From contig CAIIXF020000006.1 of the NCBI GenBank assembly GCA_903813345.2, positions 64,001-128,000 of the forward strand: DNA of 64,000 nucleotides, given 5' to 3'. Under the pieces are notes generated by a model. The model was not told the DNA's origin and made no database searches. It saw nothing but the letters and a program-made list of their open reading frames with translations. This stretch comes from Owenia fusiformis (taxonomy: Eukaryota > Annelida > Polychaeta > Sabellida > Oweniidae). Each line of letters begins with the position of its first letter. The stretch's first letter is position 1. Made by a program: the position numbers and the translations under genes. Shown here one piece after another: positions 58,946 through 64,000 of this stretch.

Positions 58946-59994
58946 CTCAAACAGAAAATAGATCTTCTCCTTAAATATAAATTATGAGAATGAAACACTA
59001 GAATGATTGAGCAATACATGCATCTGAGCATGGGCTTCTAGTTGAAAGCCCATGATCTGAGGTAAAATATTAAGCCATACTGGTCTATAGAACCTACCTC
59101 CCTCCCTCCCTTATACTAGAACAAGATGTATGGGGAGAAGGTCATAAGGGATTCATGCAAGCTAGATATACATGATTTAAATCATTTACAATTCATTGAA
59201 TCCTGGACTTAAATCCTTTAATGATACAAGTATGAACACCTCACGATTATTGAACAGTCTAACATTTTAAGTACACATTTATAAACAATTCAGCACAAAT
59301 TGCTGTATAAATGAAGGCACTTGAGTCAGTCTCTATAAAACATGGAAACAATGTAATTTCTGGCACTCTGAGGTATTACTCTTTTCCCTGAACATCTAAA
59401 ATAAACTGCTTTAGATCATTTACATCTCTTCAAAAAATTCACTGACTAAACGTTCACCATGATCACATATACAATACACATGTACATGTAGAATTCCTGT
59501 TCCCTTTTTGTTAACTTCTGTACACACAACTATACAGGGAGGCCCAAAAATAGGTTTTCAGTTAAAAAAGATTGTTGAATAAATGTATACCTACTTTTGC
59601 CCCACCCTGTATATACTGTCAATACTGATTCAACTATTTTGGGTATCAAAATTTTTACATAATTATGTAACGATGATTTAACTATTTTGGGTAACAAAAT
59701 TTTTACATAGTACTATGTAATTTCAAAATTCTGTTTTTTATCAAAGGTTCAATATAAAGTGTTTGATAATATCAAGTCATTACATTTTATACAGGTGTGT
59801 TTCTTGGTTTACAGTGTAAACGTTACACACTCAATAGAAACATAGTTGTCATAGTTCGCTGAATCCTGTACATATCAAATTGATGTGATGCTTATATGTT
59901 AATTTGAATTATATTCTCATCCAGCTGATGCAGTGGTCATCCTTATAACTACATAATATGTGTTTTTAGTCCAACTAGATTACACTCACATTAC
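58946..59994. other. 3' flank of the minus-strand gene
   Basis: No coding potential seen. A near-duplicate GATTTAACTATTTTGGGTA occurs twice around 59627-59690 with TTTTTACATA. It may include the 3' UTR of the gene ending at 59995. Confidence 0.4.
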
Positions 59995-62900
59995 TCATAT
60001 TCCTGAATTGTAATTTACGTTCAAGAGGTGCATATTTTTCTGATATAATGCCTGTATATCAAGTAGTTGGTTGAATCCTACTTGCAGCATTTCTCTATTG
60101 TCAGCAGCTTTGTAGAACTTCATCAACTGTTCTGTTGAGATCTTATCATCATCTAGCTGAAATATATAAATAAATAAATATGTACATAGAGGATATCCTA
60201 TGATTTTTGAGCAGAGCTGGCGTTAACGCCGTTTTTTACCGTTTTTACGCACATTTGATCAAGTCTGACGCAGAATTGACAACTAATTGCGTTTCATTGA
60301 CGCACTTTGATCCCAAGATAGACTAACGCTATTTCCCAGGAAGATTAGCAATACACAAGAAAAAACAATGTTTTGACCGATATCTTACCGATCAGATTTA
60401 TTCTCCGGCTTTCAGACGAAAATCTCCGGCTTTCAATTAAGTTTAACATATCAAATGAAAGAATATAAATTGGCCTACCTTGTGAAGACAAAATCTAAGT
60501 ATAATAGGCAGATAATCAGCAGTGTTTTAGAGAAACACTGAAATAATTATCTTACTGTAATCCGGCCACCATTTTGATTGACCTCTCAAACCAAAACGCA
60601 TTGCTTTGAGATTAATGGGTCAGTAGCAAAAAACCTTTATCACTGTCCTGCCAACTTTCAATGGATACTATTATTAACAATTACACATAAACTTGAAAAC
60701 AAACTGTTTAATTAATACAATTGATCTTCTTGGCATTATCTTACATCATAGTGAGGAAGCACAAAGGGCAACATTTGAAAACAAATAAAATATTACAAGT
60801 CAGAGTGTTGATCCTTATATTTCATTGAGATTGATAATGTGTAAGAAAGGAGTATTGAGTTTATTAATTGACACCAGAGTGAGGAGGAACAAGGGACAAC
60901 ATTGAAAAACAAAGTAATTAAGAAAAAAATTAATTACAATAAATTATGTATTGATCTGCTTTATTGAAATCAATTGCTCATGTACAGTTTGATACAAGTG
61001 GCAGGAAAATACTGATTTTATCTTATGGTTAAATGCTTTCAAAAAAAAAGTTCAAAAATCTGCATAATTTATCTGAAAAAATAAAAATAAAGTTTTCTAT
61101 CAACACAATTTTTTCTTATTTTTCTTATTGTTTATATAAAGAGAGGGTCTAAATTTCAAAATTTTCGGGGGATGGCATGCTCCCAGACCCCCTAGTTTGC
61201 GCCGCACTGCTATTTGGTCATTATCCATTGATTTGGTTTATGTTTCACCCAGCCGTTTGGCCTAAGCTGATTTTCAGTCTCATTGCAGCACATTTATTTT
61301 TGTACTTTAGATTATCCGAAAATGACGCTTTATTATCATAATTCAATTTGACCCACATTTTCCAAGTTTGACCCACTTTTTTGATTGAACTGGGTCATGT
61401 GACCCACAAAATGTTGAGGCTACCGCCAGTACTGTTGAGGGATACCATTTTTATCCATGAGTGGATATCGCTCATCTCCATGAGTGAGTGCAGCGAATGA
61501 GTGGAGATCGGCGATATCCAAGAGTGGATAAAAATGATAGCCGAGAAAATCATAGGATATCATATTTATCCGATGGTCGCTATTTTTGTATGGACTTCAA
61601 ATAATTTGACCTAAAGTTGTTGTTTTCTAATACTATTCAATTTTTCCATTTTATTTTCCGTAACATTATTTTTACAAAATGATTGCATGAAACTCATTTT
61701 TACTGAGCATATAACCTTGGAACTTTGGTAGACTGTAAATCTAGTAAATCTAGTAAATCTCGTAAATCTAGTAAACCTAGTAAATCTAGTAAAATCTTGT
61801 AAAATCTTGTAAACTTTTTAGGGACCATTCATTTGATATCAATGTCAGTCTCTATATAAGAGTATTGGTGATTATGATTCATGTTACAACATTAGAAAAA
61901 TACCTTCTCTGCATTAAAATTCAGAGTCATTCCTTTCATCAAATAATCAAAATACAAATTTTTAAACAAAATTGTGAAATATTATAATAAAAAAGAATGT
62001 TTAAGGGGCTGATATGATATGGCTTTAAACTATTAATTACAAGGAATACAAGGAACATATCATCATCAAAACGTAAATGGAAAGAATTGTAGAAATGCCA
62101 TACTATACTTTATGTATAGGTAAAGCAAATAGATCAATCAGTAAGTTGTCTCACTAGATTCCCCTTACTACAGCATTTGATTGTTTTTTATTATTTTTTG
62201 GGGGTTGGCAAAAACCAATTTTGAAATTGCCATTTATTCATTCCTCTCACATTGGAACTTCTACAAATATTGTCAATCGAACAGCATCGCCAAAAAATAA
62301 GCAATAACTAAATTATCTGATAGGCTAGGCATTATAACATTTTGTGAGGGAAAAACAAGCCTGTGTCATTTAGATGGTACGCATTGTCCCCTCAGTCCTT
62401 AAAGACAGAGCCTCCACTATAAAATCAGCTTGACCAGTAAAAATGGAGTCATTCTAAATTTGAAAATATTAGGAATATGAAAAATTCTAACCAAGAGGAA
62501 TAATTTTGATTTTCTGTTAGTTGTAGCCAACAGATCACCATAAAAATTGTCACAGATGTTTATGAATACATTCTCCTTGAAATCTATTAATCAATTATTG
62601 CAATTATGCATTACCTTTTTAGAAATCCTTATTTGAAAATTGGTAATTTTTTTAATTAAGAGGAGTAGCCTAATTCAAATTTCAACCAATAAGGTGAGGT
62701 ATTCAGGGTCACATGATGTAAAGTTTGTTTGTAAATCTTTCAAAAGCACATGTTATAAGTACCATTTCAATTTAAACATAATTCATACTACTGTTAATCA
62801 TAAGAAATGTGTCATTTACTTACCTACATATGGTATATTAAAGATACGACTCCAAAGACATCATATAATTACAAAATCCAATGTATTTGCTTGATGTATT

Positions 62901-63422
62901 TGCTTAAAAGACTTCAAGATAACTGTATACTGTTCCAAAGACTTGAGATTACTACAATGTACTTGGCCATGGTTCACTTGGCTAACATTGATATAAGAAA
63001 CTCATCTATTGACTTTTCTAGAGTTTGATGATTTTACCAAAGTTTCTTTTTGCTCAAACTTGCTTTTACGAGTACTTTCGGCAAGTCAGTGTGAAGATAG
63101 CTCTGTTTTTAATTTATTGTTTCATATCCTGTTATTTCAATCTTGAACATCAGCTCTCTATTTTTCTGGTCATTGAAACATGTTCATTGTATAATGACTG
63201 TGTAAGAATGAGGTCTCCTGATCAACACAAGGACAAAGTCACTATTTTTGATGTTCCATTTGTCCAAAAACCTGTTTACAAAGGTTTTTTACCTTAGGGA
63301 AAATTTATAAGAAAAGGTCTCATATGGAACAACCCTAGGAAATGGGACAATTCATTATCTCTTACCATTTGCATATGGTTACATAAATATAAAAGATCAT
63401 CAATTTCAAATTTGGAGACACC
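59995..63422 (-). CDS. 3' end of an unrecognised minus-strand gene (two exons seen)
   Basis: The terminal exon 59995-60156 follows a TATTTATATATTTCAG acceptor and reads LDDDKISTEQLMKFYKAADN, then REMLQVGFNQLLDIQALYQK, NMHLLNVNYNSGI and stop. An upstream exon at 63366-63422 has a strong acceptor (TTGTACCAG) and donor (ATG|GTAAGAG) and reads GVSKFEIDDLLYLCNHMQM. Both are phase 0 at the joint, so they can splice directly. Their composition is helical and coding-like, unlike the surrounding AT-rich sequence. I do not recognise the protein; it could be an all-helical cytoplasmic protein. Earlier exons should lie beyond the right edge of the window. Other exons may exist between these two. Confidence 0.5.
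61440..61545. repeat. Palindrome, hairpin family
   Basis: ACCATTTTTATCCATGAGTG at the left is mirrored by CAAGAGTGGATAAAAATGAT at the right. Inner GTGGATATCGCTCATCTCCA is mirrored by GTGGAGATCGGCGATATCCA, around a GTGAGTGCAGCGAATGAG centre. Confidence 0.8.
61737..61815. repeat. 10-bp microsatellite-like array
   Basis: TAAATCTAG repeated about eight times with variants (CTCG, CCTAG, AATCTTG). Confidence 0.85.
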
Positions 63423-64000
63423 CTGGTACAACATGGTAATAGAGGTTGAAAAGTGCAGAATTATTGCATAAATGAAGGGCATAACTTAGTGCAACCCTTT
63501 GTGGTAGGTAGGGACCAGATGAAAGAACCAATACAAGTTTTCAATTTGTACAGAATTTCCCATACATTTCAAGCTTTTGTGCTGGTATCTACATTTAATT
63601 CTTGAAATGACCCCAAAAGCAATTGCTTTATGATATCAAATTTAGATGTTAGGGATTATTAGAACATGAATCAATTTACCTAAAGGAGACCTACATTTAA
63701 TTTACATATATTAACTGGAAAATCTATGTAGCAAGCATAACAAAATGTATGAAGACTCTTGGTTAAAAAAAATGTTGGTCAATTGCTATCATTCAGTTCA
63801 TGTTCACTGACTGTAAAGTATGAAATTAGATCATGTGCTTTTGTTATGTTTATAAACATAAATATTATCCCATAAAGCATCACTATTAGCTGATTGGATA
63901 AGGATTTGATTGACAAGCCTAATGGATGTGACTTGCCTTATAAGGTCTAATGAGCAACCAGGTGGTTCAGAAAGTCTGTCTTTAAATATGTAACTTAATT
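63423..64000. other. Presumed intron of the minus-strand gene
   Basis: No exon I can support; AT-rich. The candidate acceptors and donors I tried gave stops in every frame. Confidence 0.35.

Noticed and set aside
60479-60537. Possible 59-bp minus-strand exon with good acceptor and donor
   Set aside because: Only one frame is open and it ends in phase 2; joining to the terminal exon at 60156 would give an immediate stop.
61904-61932. A 29-bp microexon on the minus strand (reads GMTLNFNAEK)
   Set aside because: It has a good donor and ends in phase 0, but its start needs a one-base overhang from the previous exon. The exon at 63366-63422 ends in phase 0, so it cannot join directly.
62640-63297. 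Three plus-strand frames of 73-90 codons
   Set aside because: They are AT-rich, overlap one another in different frames, carry no motif, and lie within the presumed intron of the minus-strand gene.
63294-63365. A further minus-strand exon ending at 63296 (donor AAG|GTAAAA)
   Set aside because: It would leave an intron of only about 35 bp before the 63366 exon, and its frame has a stop in the needed phase.

Overview
The window is AT-rich animal nuclear DNA. Coding sequence is split into short exons with GT-AG introns, and most of the remainder is repeats: LINE remnants, a mariner fragment, tRNA-type SINEs, foldback elements and tandem arrays. There are no operons, rRNA or tRNA genes, or CRISPR. 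Gene content (a secreted protein combining a contactin-associated/fibrinogen-like region, a sushi domain and C1q; a RHIM-like protein; expanded class A GPCRs) and the repeat types fit a marine invertebrate, either a lophotrochozoan or an invertebrate deuterostome. I cannot name the species.

Layout. 1.3-10.5 kb, plus strand: a nine-exon secreted protein gene whose exon phases all agree (471 aa), with foldback elements in its introns and one decayed extra sushi exon. 12.6-21.5 kb, plus strand: a tandem pair of four-exon paralogues of an unrecognised family with identical exon phases. The downstream copy carries a core like the RIP homotypic interaction motif (IQIG), which the upstream copy lacks. 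The upstream copy also has a stop codon where its paralogue reads through. 22-26 kb: LINE fragments and a 517-bp element with near-perfect 68-bp terminal inverted repeats. 27.2-27.5 kb, minus strand: an isolated exon-like open frame.

29.4-30.5 kb and 43.8-44.9 kb, minus strand: two paralogous intronless-coding class A GPCRs. Each has a conserved 5'-UTR splice acceptor, and each has upstream a similar block (about 33.7-34.1 and 53.9-54.4 kb) with a conserved splice donor that may be its first exon and promoter. Between them lie a 1.2-kb inverted-repeat element with an internal minisatellite, an 85-bp satellite, a LINE ORF1-like remnant and a broken mariner transposase. 45-59 kb is nearly all repeats: hairpin palindromes, a 162-bp array, two arrays with an ATGGCGGCCAT-type core, a 1-kb foldback, a SINE and a homogenised 129-bp array. 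60-63.4 kb, minus strand: the 3' end of a gene that runs out of the window.

The first three plus-strand genes hint at innate immunity (C1q/sushi recognition, RHIM-type assembly), but a link between them is inference from content and proximity only. All exon models were read by eye from splice sites and phase and have no transcript support.
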